The notes: a model not told the origin generated them from the sequence alone. Shown: positions 9,706 to 22,260, numbered from the stretch's first letter. The stretch: DNA of 64,000 nt from Fragilaria radians (GCA_900642245.1 CAAAJI010000002.1:1165928-1229927), one strand, 5' to 3'. Program-made: numbers and translations.

Positions 9706-11367
9706 ATTATAAGTCTAAAAATCCAAAATGTCAAAGACAATTATATCAAGATTGATGCAATCAAACCAACAAAGATAGAGAATATATCAAGCATACAAAA
9801 TCATTGATGATACTGAAGAGAAGAATGTAGTGCGATAGCAAAATGGAATCAACTCCAAATAGAACAAAATGTTGAAAATGAAGGGTGGAACAGGAAAGGG
9901 CTGTCAGAATTCTAAAGGAAAGAAAAGGAAATACAAAATAATGGATGTTCAAGATCAAACACAAAAGTGAATATTGAGCATGACTGATGGCAAAAAGCTA
10001 AATCTACAAGATGGAGAATAAGATTGTGACTGCAAATACGCGCCTATGTTGAGCAAAGTCCTTACTTGTGATGATGCTCTTGTGGATTCCCAACACCTAC
10101 TATGTTGAAATAGTGAAGATTTAAACTCCACTCCTTCAGGGACTTCTAAAGGAAGCACTGCTTTTATAGGAGGCAACAGGGTATTCATATCATCTTGGAT
10201 ACTAAAGAGTGTGAACTATTATCTGGAGTTTAAAAGTTCAATCTATTGCTTAGTTCAATTTTCCAGAGCTAGGTAGACGCAATTTGCTAATATGACTTGT
10301 AAAGACTTGAACTTAGAATCATGTCAAAGAGAGATTTGATTGTTTATTAGGAAATGGATGAATGTAATGCATTCTTTAGAATTGATGTCAACAACTGTTG
10401 TCGACAACAAAGTGGAAATTATAAATCACTTCCAGAGAGAAAAAACTCCTGAAAGCAATGAATTTAATGAAGTTAAGATCTGGAGCTACGGGAAGACAAT
10501 CCACCCAGCCAGATTTAGTTTGGAGGTGATCAGTGAAGTCCAAAGAAATATCAAGAGACTGAAGGAGTTTGAAACTCCCACTGGACCACAAGTATAGGCC
10601 ATACAACCCAAAAGCGAATATATATATATACTGTTAACAAAAAACGGGAACAAGGAAGTACGAATCCAAGAGAGAGAGGCGAAATATGGATGACATCTTG
10701 ACAAAAGTTGGAGAATCTCACTTTCCGGCTTTGATAGTTTAAGTTTGTACACTCTTGTGTTAAAAATAAATTTCAGACCAAGAAATGAGCTCTTGGAATG
10801 TTAAGTCTTCAACTATGAAAATCGAGGTAACGATTGTAAAAAGGCGTGGTGCAGGAAATAGTTAAGCTCTGAAAGATAATTAAAAGTTCAAAATTTATGT
10901 TTGCCATGGGGATCTGCATAGATTGGGAAAGGCTTAAAGCCGTGGTAGCTGTAATATTTCTTTAACGAAATGAACTATAAACGAAACGGTCCAGTATGAC
11001 AAAAGGCAAGAAGCGCATCGATTTAGCTAGTCATACTTTCTTGTTTTGCCATGGTATGCATAGCAAAAACGTTCACGATTTAATCTCACTGTGGTGCAGA
11101 TATTATAATTCCAAATTGACCGTAATTCAAGCATGGTACCTGAGATCATTAACAAAACCACGTAACAAAGACTTGATCGATATTTTTTTAGTTGATATCA
11201 TGATTGTTAATTCTTTACATAATTCAATCCCTATTCCCAATTAAAAGCCTGAACTCTTGTACAACAAACCGAATGCAGGCCTTGAGATCACATACATCGA
11301 AATTCCACAATGTCAATACACTTGACCTTGCAATATGGGAGAATTTCTAAGTTGTATAGCTGGAGTG
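9706..11367. other. Non-coding stretch after the copia relic
   Basis: AT-rich with only short frames. The first part (to about 10000) is A-rich and compatible with the integrase-to-reverse-transcriptase linker of the relic, but I could not recognise reverse transcriptase motifs. A short ATG-less frame at 10340-10597 and another at 10996-11244 show no domain. A small TA-repeat lies near 10618-10630. Confidence 0.4.
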
Positions 11368-12373
11368 TCACCAAAGGTGCTCAGTTAACGTATCATGGTT
11401 CAGATCCATTATTTCCCTTGTCTTATTAAGAATTGTGATCCCGAAAAGTTTTCGATTTTTGGGCACAACTGTTTGTATGGCCTCTACAGCTAAACATACA
11501 GCTTCCTGGTAAGAAAGATTTGATCGGAATTTTTCCATGAGTCTTGCTTCCACGGTGTATTGCGAGCGACCTATAGCCGATGCTCGACATTTCCAAAATT
11601 GGCCAGATGGATCGATTTTCCAAATTGATGTTGCATCAAATACTAGAGCATGACACTAGTTCAAAGAAGAATTTGGAGCAAAAAAAGTGAGAGGGATGAA
11701 CGAGAACATATTCCATCCCAAAAAGGCTCATTAACATTACAGCAAAATGACAATTGCGATCATCAGCATGAAATAATTGCTGATAGTTATCTCTTACCGC
11801 CAATATTTTTCCAGATGATATTTGTTGAGTTGCACGTTGTAGGTGATCTGCAATATTGCGAGCCAGTATTGATGGAGGCATTGGTGGTATCACGGCGCTC
11901 AAACCTCCATTGGTACGCTCCCAAAGCATACCAGATATTTGAAGCACTTTGTCCTTGAGTATTTGTGAATCTTGTGCATTGCCAGCTACCATAGCATAGA
12001 TTTGTGGACCCACTTGAAAGTTATAGGGAGAAGGAAACTGCAGCGAGGTTACACTAGACGTATCGTCGTCGTTATCTTCATCTTCTAAATAAGGTGAATT
12101 CACATTACACGCTACAACAAGAATACCTTCATCATAATGGAGAGCTACTGCGACATTTGATGAAGTGTCTTCTGGATTCGCTGCAGCGAAAACCATCTTT
12201 TCCACAGAATGAAGGCGCCCGATGGAAGAAAATACCGTTGGCGGCAAATCTTCGTAGACACTTTCTTCTTCTTTGGATGAGTGAAGACTATGCCATGGAG
12301 TGATCGGTGATGTCGCATTAAGTTGTAACGTAAACAGAGAAAATGACGTAAAGGTCAGAAGGAAAGTTTTCAT
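11368..12373 (-). CDS. Proteasome alpha-type fold protein with a signal peptide
   Basis: Two exons on the minus strand, 12373-11798 and 11655-11368, joined across a 142-base phase-0 intron (TTGGCG|gtaaga ... actag|TGT), 287 residues. The ATG at 12373 is preferred over 12409 because it starts a signal peptide (MKTFLLTFTSFSLFTLQLNA). The rest follows 20S proteasome alpha subunits: VFSSIGRLHSVEKM matches the alpha-specific FSP-GRL-QVEYA motif, then VAVALHYDEGILVVACN, a helix with ILARNIADHLQRATQQ, IWKIDPSGQFWKCRASAIGR matching LYxxDPSG...wkAxAIG, and YQEAVCLAVEAIQTV. An acidic insert (EDEDNDDD) and a shortened loop after the intron are unusual. True alpha subunits are cytosolic or nuclear and lack signal peptides; this one should enter the ER or beyond. 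Role unknown. Confidence 0.8.
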
Positions 12374-12583
12374 GCTGGAATTTAGGCTGATGCCGACACA
12401 GAGTCTCATTCACCCAAACGCTAATGATGTTAAGTGTAAAATCAAATGAAACCCTATCCTTAAAGCTGTGACAGTGAGAGTTGTAACGTCATAAAAGATG
12501 AAGGAACCGCGTAGAACATAGGCGCACTCCTAAACTTTTCTCACAACAAGATCTGAAGTCATACCTACAAACTTTTTGCGGTG
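12374..12583. promoter_or_regulatory. Short bidirectional promoter with ACGTCA core
   Basis: 210 bases separate the divergent starts at 12373 (minus) and 12584 (plus). TAACGTCATA at 12485-12494 is a bZIP/CRE-type core. The arrangement implies shared control of the proteasome-like gene and the DUF1769-PH-DUF547 gene; this is inferred, not shown. Confidence 0.45.
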
Positions 12584-15500
12584 ATGCAACAAGAACAATT
12601 CCCTCAACTAACGTTAATTCCTTCGATTGACCCTGAGAGCGACGCCCTTGTCTTTAAATCATTATTCCCTGATTATTATGTAAACGCGAACTCGGACTCG
12701 AGGTTTTCATTATTATGCAACAATTCAAGTGTCATTTTTGTCAAAACAAGCCAAAACACTAATTTACCTGGAATTTTGTTTCTGGATGAGAAGACTACAT
12801 TGAATTCCATTCAAAGCAATCTTTGCAATTACGAGGGAGCACCTGAAGTCAAAATCTTAGAGAGTCCATCATTTCTAGCAACAACTACGAAACACATTTT
12901 TCTAGCCCTTCCAGGAGGAGGGACACTCTTGGTCGTAGCCGGAAGTATAGAACCTCATTTATTATCGGAATGGATAGTAAGTGGCATCAATATATCATCA
13001 CAAGGAATTAACTTCATAGAGAAATCCACACCAGACTCTGTGGATATTATCAAGGCCTTAGCGTTTGAAGAACCTACAAGCCCAATAAAGATATCTGAAT
13101 CCTCGATTACATCTACACCTAATTTTCCCGTAAAAGATCAAGAGATATCCGTTTCTCAAACCTATAATCTTTCAACTCTTAAATCTTCTCAAAATATTCA
13201 AGATACTTCTCGTTCACAACTAAAAAATGGTATTAAGGTTGCTACTTTCCCAACTCTTAATGTAACCTTGAACGGAAATCCTTTCCCTTTGAATTCTCCA
13301 ACTCCTATTCCATTTGAAAACACTCTTTTTGTTGGTAAAGCGTTGATACTACTTCGTCCGGAAAATCCGGCACAGGATGATCCCTATTGGAATGAACGTT
13401 TATGGGAGAAAAAGAAACGACGAGTAAGTCTACCCTGAAAAGTACCTTCCGAATTCTCCCCTTTTCTCCTCTTGACATGTGAACTTACTGTCGCGTGATT
13501 GTTTTCAAGTTTATTCTGCAAATTCAGGGAAAGTTCAAACGGCAACCAAGGGGGATACTTTATGCCGGTGCTGAAGTTTCGGAGCCTATGAAGCTCGGTC
13601 TTTTAACAAAAGGGTACGTTTCAGGCAGCTTTAAAATGATTCTAAACTTGTAATTCTGACGTTTCTATCCATGTCTAGGATATGCAACCTTTTACTGAAA
13701 TTCTTGGCATCGTTCGCAAAGGACTTGCACTACTCATTCGGGAATGATAAAGAGAATGGGCATATTGTAGCTCCAGCTTGGAATATGTTTCAGAGCATCA
13801 TCGTCACCCCTCCTGGAGAGGCGCCACCGCTACTGGGAGGAGATTTGGATGAGCCCCCAGAATCGATGATAGCTCGTGCTAATTCTAATCAATATGGGAT
13901 GTGGAACATCACTGATACATTTACGCTGTCTTATCATTCTATGTACGTGGACCTTCCAACATGGCAAGTTGTAAAGCTTCCCTTTGCACCATCATTAGAT
14001 CTAAGAACTTTTTGGGGAAAATCCATGCTAAGCATTTGTATTTACGACATTCCTCAACAAGCGAAGGGATATCATTTAAAGCAGCATAATGATTATTTTC
14101 TTTCAATTCAGCTCAAGTTTAACGATTTGGAATCTGAAGCTGACGGAAAACTCGATACTATGCCATGGTCTGTTAAGACACGAACAATATCAGTCACCAA
14201 CTTAAGTCTTCTTGATGCTTCTGAAAGTGCCATGAATGAGAGTATCGATCCAATTTTGGAAGAATCAGATGATGAAGACTACATTTTTTTTGACGCAGAG
14301 GAGAATCCCACTGATGTTGACATGACCCTAACATATTCTAAAGAGGACGATGCTCCCGAAAAAACAAAGCAACTAATGGAAGTTATCGATGAAATTTGCC
14401 CTATGTGGATTGATTTGTATTTTAAAGGAAAATATGTAATGGTTTACGCAATTAATGTAAACGAAAATATCCCACTTTTTCGAAATTCGTCTAGTGTGGC
14501 GGAATGCTTTCAACTTCGTGACGTCCAAGAGGCGGCCGGAAAAACGTGGTCTCCAAGGCTTTCCTCATTTGAAAAGGCTCGTAGAGTCATTGGACAAGTG
14601 GTATCCTCATCCAAGGAAAACGCATCGCAGTCGAGTCAGATCCAAAAATTGATTAATTTGGGAAACGGAATGGAACAAAGCTTTCTCAATGGCTTAGCCC
14701 CCACACTATCAAGCAAAAAAACCAAAACAGTCAAGAAGTCATCTTTTGTTGGCAGAGCTCTAAGCGATCATCATTGGATCGAAGAGTGGATGAAAGTCAC
14801 TGATATGCAACTTGCGTTCTATAGTCCAGATAAGGTGCAGAAGGCTAACCTATACTTGAGCTTACAAAACATTCTCTCCGTACGTAAGCTTACTGTATCG
14901 GAATCTCCATTTTTACCTTCTTTTTCATTTATGGAAGTACAAACCCTTGGACAAAGAATTTACATCATGCTCAAAGATGAGGAAACGTGCGACTCCTGGG
15001 TTACTTTTTTGTGTGATCTTGTTAAGAAGGATGTCTGCGTTGAAGCAAATTCGGAGATTAGTTGCGCATCTGATCCTTTTCTTGGCGTTGATAACCCTTC
15101 CAAGGAGTTCCTTCACAAGAGCTCAATGTGGAGTTGCAAACAAAGGCGGATAATGAATTGTCGCAAATTTGTTTTTCGTTACAGATGTTCTTTCGACCCA
15201 TTAAAACAAGCAGAAGATGCATTATGCAAAGCGCTTGATGCCCAGGAGGAGTCTGAAGAACGAAACCTTTGTGATTTTCTGGATTGTGCTGCGACGCTTA
15301 AAGACGTAGATGCGACAAGGTTGAACGATACCGAGCGCACTACGTTCTTTTTGAATTTGTATCATATTATGATTGCCCATGCTTTTTTGGTGTTGGGACC
15401 TCCAGACTCATCATTGAAATGGATCACATACTTCAATACGATTGCATATCAATGCTCTGATGAAATTTTCTCTTTAACAGAGTTGGAGCATAACATACTG

Positions 15501-15983
15501 AGAGCAGCCATGCATTTTCCTTCACATTTTGTATCAAGGTTCGTGATTCCAAAGTCTCAGTATCGATTCGCATTGACGACCGCGGATTATCGGATAAACT
15601 TCGCTTTAAATTGTGGCTCTCTGAGCAACCCTCCCTCAGTGATGATCTACCGACCTCTCACTCTTGATGACCAATTGAACTTTGTATGTAAAGTTTATTT
15701 GCAGTGTGTTGAAGTGCTACCTGTCCGGCGTAATGGTTTAATTGTAAGCATGCCTCGGATATGTCAATGGTACGCCGAAGATTTTGGTGACGGATCAATC
15801 AATAGTATCCTGAAAATTGTGGTGCAGCATCTTGATACAATTAAACGACAGCTGTTAATGGAGTATTGGCACCCCAGTACAGCGACGTTTAATGATGTCA
15901 GTTGCAAGTATTTGCCTTTCCAATTCGAATGTCGAAACTTAACTCTATTTTGTGACTATCAAGATTCGTTTCAAAGAGAGTGA
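12584..15983 (+). CDS. DUF1769-PH-DUF547 multidomain protein
   Basis: Three exons, 12584-13423, 13528-13613 and 13679-15983, introns of 104 and 65 bases (gtaagt...ttcag, gtacgt...ctag), 1,077 residues. The open frame begins at a GTG at 12581; ATG is at 12584. Residues about 245-480 match DUF1769: FVGKALILLRPENPAQDDPY, GKFKRQPRGILYAGAEVSEP, MKLGLLTKG, HYSFGNDKENGHIVAPAW, IVTPPGEAPPLLGGD. Residues about 662-760 read as a pleckstrin-homology domain (HHWIEEWMKVTDMQLAFYS ... CDSWVTFLCDLVK). Residues about 825-990 are DUF547, with FFLNLYHIMIAHAFL and FSLTELEHNILRAAMHF. PH domains bind phosphoinositides or proteins, so membrane recruitment is likely. The linker at 500-650 is acidic and low complexity. 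Biochemical function of both DUFs is unknown. Confidence 0.9.
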
Positions 15984-16223
15984 TTGTTTGAAATGCTCTA
16001 CTTCTAATGTATCTTTTGTTCGCACGAACTCCGAAATGAATTAAATAACATCTTTAAAAAGTTCATTGTAGAGAATACAGCTTCCCAATCAACGAATCTG
16101 AACCGTCATCTTGGCTAATTCTAACAGAATCAATAAAGAAGCTTTTAAGACTGACTAGAAACATACAATAACACGTAGTTGAATAGCGTATTTACATAAC
16201 AATCATTCTTCCTTCCTTCGATA

Positions 16224-17704
16224 CTAAACTTTCCCAATTTGTGATTGATCATGAGCAGCTTGATGACTGAAGTAGTCCACATCAGAGCGATAGGCCCATT
16301 CACGGAGTCCTTGGGTTAGAAAATGTGCACGAGAAGGACCCACTCTTCGGATAAAACTCTCAAGCCAACCCATAACTTCATTGACATGACCCGAAATTTG
16401 GAAATTATTTCGCATTTGAAAGCTTTCTATGGTACGCCGCTGCGAGGATGGCTTGAGAGTAAATTCCTCCAAGGATCCAGTGTAATGGTGGACGCGGAAA
16501 AAAGAGAGCGATGCTTCCGGTGTCTTTCTGTGTTTGGCGTTGAAACATTGTGAATTTCCGCGATGAATCTCCAAACGGTACTTACCATTCCACTGTTGCA
16601 GATTCATGATTGCCTTACCCGGCTTTTTAGCTAACAATAAGTGATCGTGAAACCGATATCGCAAGGTTTTAAAGCTATCAATGATAAAGGTTGGGGGAAG
16701 TTCCAGTTTGGGTAGAAGGATGCTATTGTTTTCATAACTTCCTATGATTGCACGAGCAGCAACGTCACAGACTCGGCTGCCATGCCGATGCTCATATACT
16801 GTATCGTTCCAAAAGTTATGTATAAAGTGCGCTATCGTTGACTGTGGATCAACAAGTCGACGAGGAAAATCAATGCCAAAATATTGCATCATGTCAACCG
16901 GATAGCCATCGCTTCGACACGCCGAAATGCCTGGAACATTGACATACCTACAGCTGTGATAGCTTTTGTTGTTGATAACTTCAATTGCCTTTGGGAAAAA
17001 GTTATACGACATGAACTCATCCGAATCAATGAGGACAACCTTGCAATCAAGTTAGAAATGTATCTCCTTATCTAGAAGAATAGGGGGGGAAACATCTTAC
17101 CCATTCCAAGCCTTCGCGTTTCAATTGAAGAGCACATTGCGTGTAAAATACCACCTGTCTCCATAAATAAGCTTTGTGCCGTTCTCCGGCTGTTGCATTT
17201 GTATGGTAAACAGGTCGTTGCCACGAATTTTTCCCGCTATACATGTAATCCTTGTCTTCCCAAAGTGTGATGTGCATATCTAGAAGGTCTCTGTATGCAT
17301 CAATAATTTTGATGGGCGATGATAATGAATAAGGATCAATGGCGATAATGAGCCTACGAAGAGGCAGTACTTCAAAGTGATAGGCTAACCATTCTGGAAG
17401 AAGCTAAACATAAAATCACAAGTTTGTTGAGTACATCGCCAATACTTTGAAGAGATTTTCCACAAAACACTCTTTGGACTCTGATAGTTACCTTGTTATC
17501 ATCCATGGTTAGTAGACAAGCTGAAAAGTTAAATGGAGCATCATTCAATATAAATGTCGTTTCTACATCATACACCGTTGGAATAGTGTTGGAAACGATT
17601 CTGAAAGATTGCGTTTGGATTTTCAAAATGCTTTCAGCTAAGAGAATTAGTATTCCAAATACAATCAGCTTCGAACGACTTTTACTGGGCAGCCGAAGCC
17701 TCAT
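16224..17704 (-). CDS. GT92-like glycosyltransferase, type II membrane protein (copy 1)
   Basis: Three exons on the minus strand, 17704-17492, 17403-17101 and 17039-16224, both introns phase 0 (AACAAG|gtaact...tttag; GAATGG|gtaaga...gcaag), 443 residues. A basic start and one helix (KLIVFGILILLAESIL, residues 13-28) predict a type II Golgi anchor. LLPEWLAYHFEVLPLRRLII and ITLWEDKDY fit the GT92/DUF23 fold, and LIDSDEFMSYNFFP contains a D-x-D metal/nucleotide-sugar motif. A conserved C-terminal part has GSRVCDVAAR, RYRFHDHLLLAKKPGKAI and HRGNSQCFNAKHR. GT92 enzymes include galactosyltransferases, but the acceptor here is unknown. Copy 2 at 19778-21224 has the same intron positions and an exon 2 of identical length (303 bases). 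Confidence 0.85.
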
Positions 17705-19074
17705 CGACTCATAGCAGATTGCGTTTAGTCAAAGAGAAAGGGATCATTTTGTCAATAGGTTACGAATCTTTCACACATCCTATCTGGCCGTCAGCCGATT
17801 TCAATCGGAACTGATAACGTTGTCATTTTCATTGTATTGGGAACAGCATTGCAACATAAAGTAAACTGGAATGTTAACAACACTTTTCATTGTAAACTAC
17901 TGAAAGCACTGCTTCGGAAATTTTTAATACAACAATACATCATGGAGAGGTGCTCATGAGCTCGACAATCCTGCAAAAAGCGAAATTTCCTTATTATAAA
18001 CTTGGATCAATGATATTGTGCAACTTTGGGATGGATGTTATCACATTAATACTCTCATACAAGCAAGGAATACATAACTTCAATCAACAGAACAATGATA
18101 TTCATGCAAGCAAAAGATACATAGAAATTCAGCAAACTTAACAATGCACTGTCCAACAACAACCACATTACCATAACTTTTCTACTGCAGTTTTTCGACT
18201 CCCAAGCACCAGTACCAGCACCATCCTAACAAAAAAGCTTTCAGCACAGTTGATGATGACATAGAAGTAAGGTTCACTTTAGAATTTTTTCATGATTGAT
18301 GTATAGTATAACAATTATTGACTTACAGATATTCTGAGCACTTTCATCTGATGACTCATGGGAATTTGACTTTGAAGTGTTCTGACTATAGTTCCTACAG
18401 TAAGCCCTTCTTTCCATGGTAATGTTCCAATGCTAACACGTTATCTTCAAGGTGTAAGGAGTAAGTGCCTACTCTATGCAAGGCATTGAGGCAAAAAAAT
18501 CATTACGATGAGATCATCCTAAAATCTAAAAGCAAGCACCTTTTATTCTCTTGAAGAACCTGATGGTTCCTAAGACCAGAATTCCTCTTTTTGTATTTGG
18601 AAGTCTTGTGTTTCTAGTCTTGGCAGGATACATCTCACTGCAAGATTATTTCCTTATTCGGGAATGCTCTTTCTTTGAATAAAATGTTTATTTCATGAAA
18701 AAGTTCGTCAACATATATGATTTGTCATTAAATTTGTTATTCAAAAACAAGAGCTTTCATTATTCTCCGTTGTTGTTGATTTAGATGTGCTTATATAGCT
18801 GATATCATTCATCATCTTTATTGGCATGTTCTAACAAGAATGAAAGTCTCCGAATGTTGGTACAACATTTCATCTCTTGAATTATGCTTTTCTAGTCTAA
18901 TTCGATGTGCTTATTAAATGTTAAACTATTCTCTATTAGTATTCTTTGTATAGAAAAGAGCCATATGCTGGAGCTACGTGTATTTGAAGTAAATTGTGGG
19001 GTACTCTTTTCTGTATTCCACAATTCTAGAAAATAGCAATTTTAGTTAGTACATCGAATTTACCAAAAAATGAA
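17705..19074. other. Intergenic stretch upstream of copy 1
   Basis: No gene recognised; the frame at 17950-18141 is short and without domain. It holds the promoter of the minus-strand copy 1. The 10-mer GATGTGCTTA occurs near 18784 and 18904 and again at 19763 just before copy 2. Confidence 0.4.
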
Positions 19075-19520
19075 ATCCAGTGTTGCTAGTAAATGCTTAT
19101 ATAGAAGAAGAAGATTTCGGTTATATTGGTACGCCTAATGCAACAATTAAGCATTATATTGATTGATATTTCCTCATTCGAAAGTTTTGATACTAAGAAA
19201 ACGTCTTTAGATTTCAGGTTGTGCAATATACACAAAGTACGTGCCAATAACTTTTTCATGAATCAATATTTTACTCGAATTTGTAGAGCAGGCAAAAGTA
19301 TTTGACATTCCAGCATAGGTTAGAGAGAAATTGTTGATGCTAATTGCTTTAAATCTAAAGTAGATCAAAACAAACGTTATCATATGAGAAATGGCTCAAT
19401 AGCGACTCCTACTTTCTAAGATTACAAAACAAGCTTTTTTTCGTAAATTTCTTAACTTCCTTAAAATAGGACATTAAAGCATTCCAATTTTTTCACTTCA
19501 ATCTCGGATAGAGAGCCAAA
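19075..19520 (+). repeat. Diverged direct repeat, copy A
   Basis: Aligns by eye with 21850-22260. Shared blocks in the same order: TCCAGTGTTGCTAGTA-ATGC, ATATAGA-GA-GAAGAT, AAAG-TATTTGACAT, a stretch with TTTC...TAAATTTCTTAA...TAGGACATAA, and AAT-CTC-ATAGAGA. Substitutions and indels are frequent. No coding motif. The two copies bracket the GT92-like gene at 19778-21224. Confidence 0.65.
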
Positions 19521-19777
19521 TTAGCCACTTCTTTCATTTTATTTCTCGCTTTCAATAGTTGATGACAATTCTCTATAGTTCCAAGCGTTAGCGCTATGCA
19601 AAATGTTTGCTGGACGTTCTCTTCCATTGCGCAGGAAATGTTTTGTGTGGCCAAACCAAAGATCTTTTTTCATAGTTTTACTGTACTGAGCTGTTAAGTC
19701 CATTGCAACACTCCTTTCATGGTAACTGTGTTAAGGAATGAGCTAACAACAGCAGAGTGAACTGATGTGCTTATAAA

Positions 19778-21224
19778 ATGCCAAAGTATCGTGAGCTGAT
19801 CTATGTCTTGGCGATTCTAACGGTGGGATGCATCTGGCGAATTCAAACCTTTCTGTTGCGAATGGCTGTGATCAGCGAACCAATGTATTCCGATTATACT
19901 GTTCTTGAGACATCACCTATTCGCAATGATGCACCCTTTAACTTTTCAGCATGTTTACTAATCGTTGACGCTAATAAGGTAATTGAAGCGTAACGTGTCT
20001 TTGCAACTCATCAATACGCTCTTCTTTAATGTTAGTGAATTCCTACAATTAGATACTTCCCGAGTGGTTAGCTTACCACTTCGAAGTGCTGCCTCTTCGC
20101 AGACTCATTATCGCCACCGACCCATATTCATTAACATCTCCGATGTATATTGCCAACACTTACAGAAAGCTACTAGATATGCAAATCACAATATGGGAGG
20201 ACAAGGACTATTTGCACAGTGGGAATAGTTCTTGGGAGAGGCCTGTCTACCATGAAAATGTAACTTCAGGTGAAAGGTACAAAGCACATCTATGGCGACA
20301 GGTGACTTTTTACACGCAATGTGCACTTCAACTGAAAAGCGAAGGCTTAGAATGGGTAAGCTTTCTTGTATATATTGCTTTTTTTAATTTTGATTTGAAA
20401 GTGACCAATTTTTATAGCTTGTATTAATCGACGTGGATGAGTTCATGTCTTTCAATTTTTATCCTAAAAATATCGCGGAAAAGAAAAATACAACTTACCA
20501 CAATTGTGAAAACCTTGATGTACAAGGTGTTGCAGGGTGTCGTGATGATGGTTACCCAATTGATATGATGCAACATTTCGGTTTGGAATTTCCTCGACAA
20601 CTAGGCGATCCGAGTTCAACCTTAGCCCATTTTATAGAGAGAAACTGGAATAAAAATGTTTATAGAAGTCGGAAAGGGAGCCGAACATGTGATATTGCAG
20701 CCCGAGTCGTAACAGGGAATCATGAGGATGCTAGCGTTCCCCTGGAACTTGATATTCCAAAATTATTCAATGTAGAAAATTTCCGGACGCTGAGATATCG
20801 TTATCACGATCATTTATCACTGACTCAACTTCCAGGTAAGGCCGTTTTGAATTTGAAGAAGTGGAAAGGGAAAAATCGGCTAGGCGTGCATCGAGGAAAT
20901 CTTAACTGTTTTAACGCAAAGGAACGAGCATATCCAGAACCATCACTCTCGTTTTTCCGAATTCATCATTATGTCGGCTCTTTTGAAGAATTTATGATGA
21001 AGCCATCATCACATACGCAAACCCTTGAGAGTTTTAAGGCACGGAACAAAATCCAAATCTCAGGCCAAGTCAATGAAGTGACAGGTTGGTTGGGAAGTTT
21101 CATACGAAGAGTAGGTGCATCTCGTGCTAATTATTTGACTCAAGGGCTCCGAACGTGGGCGTTTCGCTCGGACTTGGAATATTTTAATCCAAAAATATCG
21201 CCTGCTCAGTCTAGATTGAAGTAG
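19778..21224 (+). CDS. GT92-like glycosyltransferase, type II membrane protein (copy 2)
   Basis: Three exons, 19778-19978, 20053-20355 and 20418-21224, both introns phase 0 (AATAAG|gtaatt...attag; GAATGG|gtaagc...tatag), 436 residues. The N-terminal helix (ELIYVLAILTVGCIW) gives a type II topology. LPEWLAYHFEVLPLRRLIIA, ITIWEDKDYLHSG and LIDVDEFMSFNFYP (with D-x-D) match copy 1, as do GSRTCDIAAR, RYRYHDHLSLTQLPGKAV, HRGNLNCFNAKER and the RRVGASRANYLTQGLR-WA C-terminal block. Coding sequence is intact, so both copies are probably active. They are head to head, 2,073 bases apart, as expected from an inverted local duplication. Substrate unknown. Confidence 0.85.
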
Positions 21225-21849
21225 GAAATATTGTGTCTTGTTAATTGAAGAGTCACCTCTTTTGCCATAACCGAAACGACTCCGTGTGAAGCGCTGTCTG
21301 ACAACTTCATTTATTCTTCCAATCGTGGCAAAGGATACGTGTAATAATGTTTTGCATTAGGACCATGGAATGCTCGGAGCCGACAAGATACAAAAATAGA
21401 ATTTCTGGAAAATTGAGACCATTATGATAGAGTGCAAATAATTGACATGCAACACTTTTTATCTACAGTAACAGGTTTTAAACATCAAAGTACTAAATTT
21501 ACCCATTTTTATGAAGTTAATACTGAGATGACAGAAGTCACTCAATTTTGTCTCAACTTTTTCAACACAAATTTCCCATTTCCACATAATCCTCAACTAT
21601 GTTCAAATGACTGGTAGGATGCTGCCTATACCTTATCAGATCTATCCTCAAAGTATTCCTAAGGCATCTCAAGTTTCTGCACAACTAGATGAGCAAAAGA
21701 ATATTCAGTACCTTAAATACAGCATAAAGCTACAGAATGTGCTATATTCTACAATTATAGAAACTATTACTTTATGTTTAGAGTTAAGCACATTGAATTA
21801 ATTTAGAAAGAGATTGATTCATGAGATGATATTTTACACAAACATTTGG
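21225..21849. other. 3' flank of copy 2
   Basis: No gene recognised. Two short frames (21432-21617 and 21607-21801) overlap each other, have no domain and are probably chance. Confidence 0.4.
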
Positions 21850-22260
21850 AGACGTCCAGTGTTGCTAGTACATGCTAATATAGATGATGAAGATATCAGA
21901 TATATTTGCACATCTAAAAACAAAAAATGTCAATGATAATTTCAGATGTTATTTTGTTTGCAAATTTTAGATGATACTAATCAAAGGTCTCCAAATTTTA
22001 AAATCACATGTGCTACATGAACTTCTATATAACAAAAATGTTGAGCTCTAAATAAAGAGCAGTCAAAAGATATTTGACATGCCTCAATAGCCGGGAGGTA
22101 ATGAATAATAGACTGATAAAAAACATTATCCTTTTGAAAAATTAGTCAGTCAAACTCCAATCTTTCACGATTAGAAACAAGAGTAGTTTTTCATAATTTT
22201 CTTAAAGTAGGACATAATGTTTCTATCTCAATTCTCATATAGAGCATTGTGATTGCAGCA
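21850..22260 (+). repeat. Diverged direct repeat, copy B
   Basis: Partner of 19075-19520 in the same orientation. The best preserved block is TCCAGTGTTGCTAGTACATG near its left end; the right end has TTTTCTTAAAGTAGGACATA. It follows the stop codon of the GT92-like copy 2 by about 625 bases. Confidence 0.65.

Noticed and set aside
11656..11797. Coding continuation through the proteasome-like intron
   Set aside because: The frame stays open past the donor, but canonical gtaaga/ctag sites restore the DPSG region in frame, and the read-through protein loses it. A shorter intron with donor GTTCAT was considered and dropped as non-consensus.
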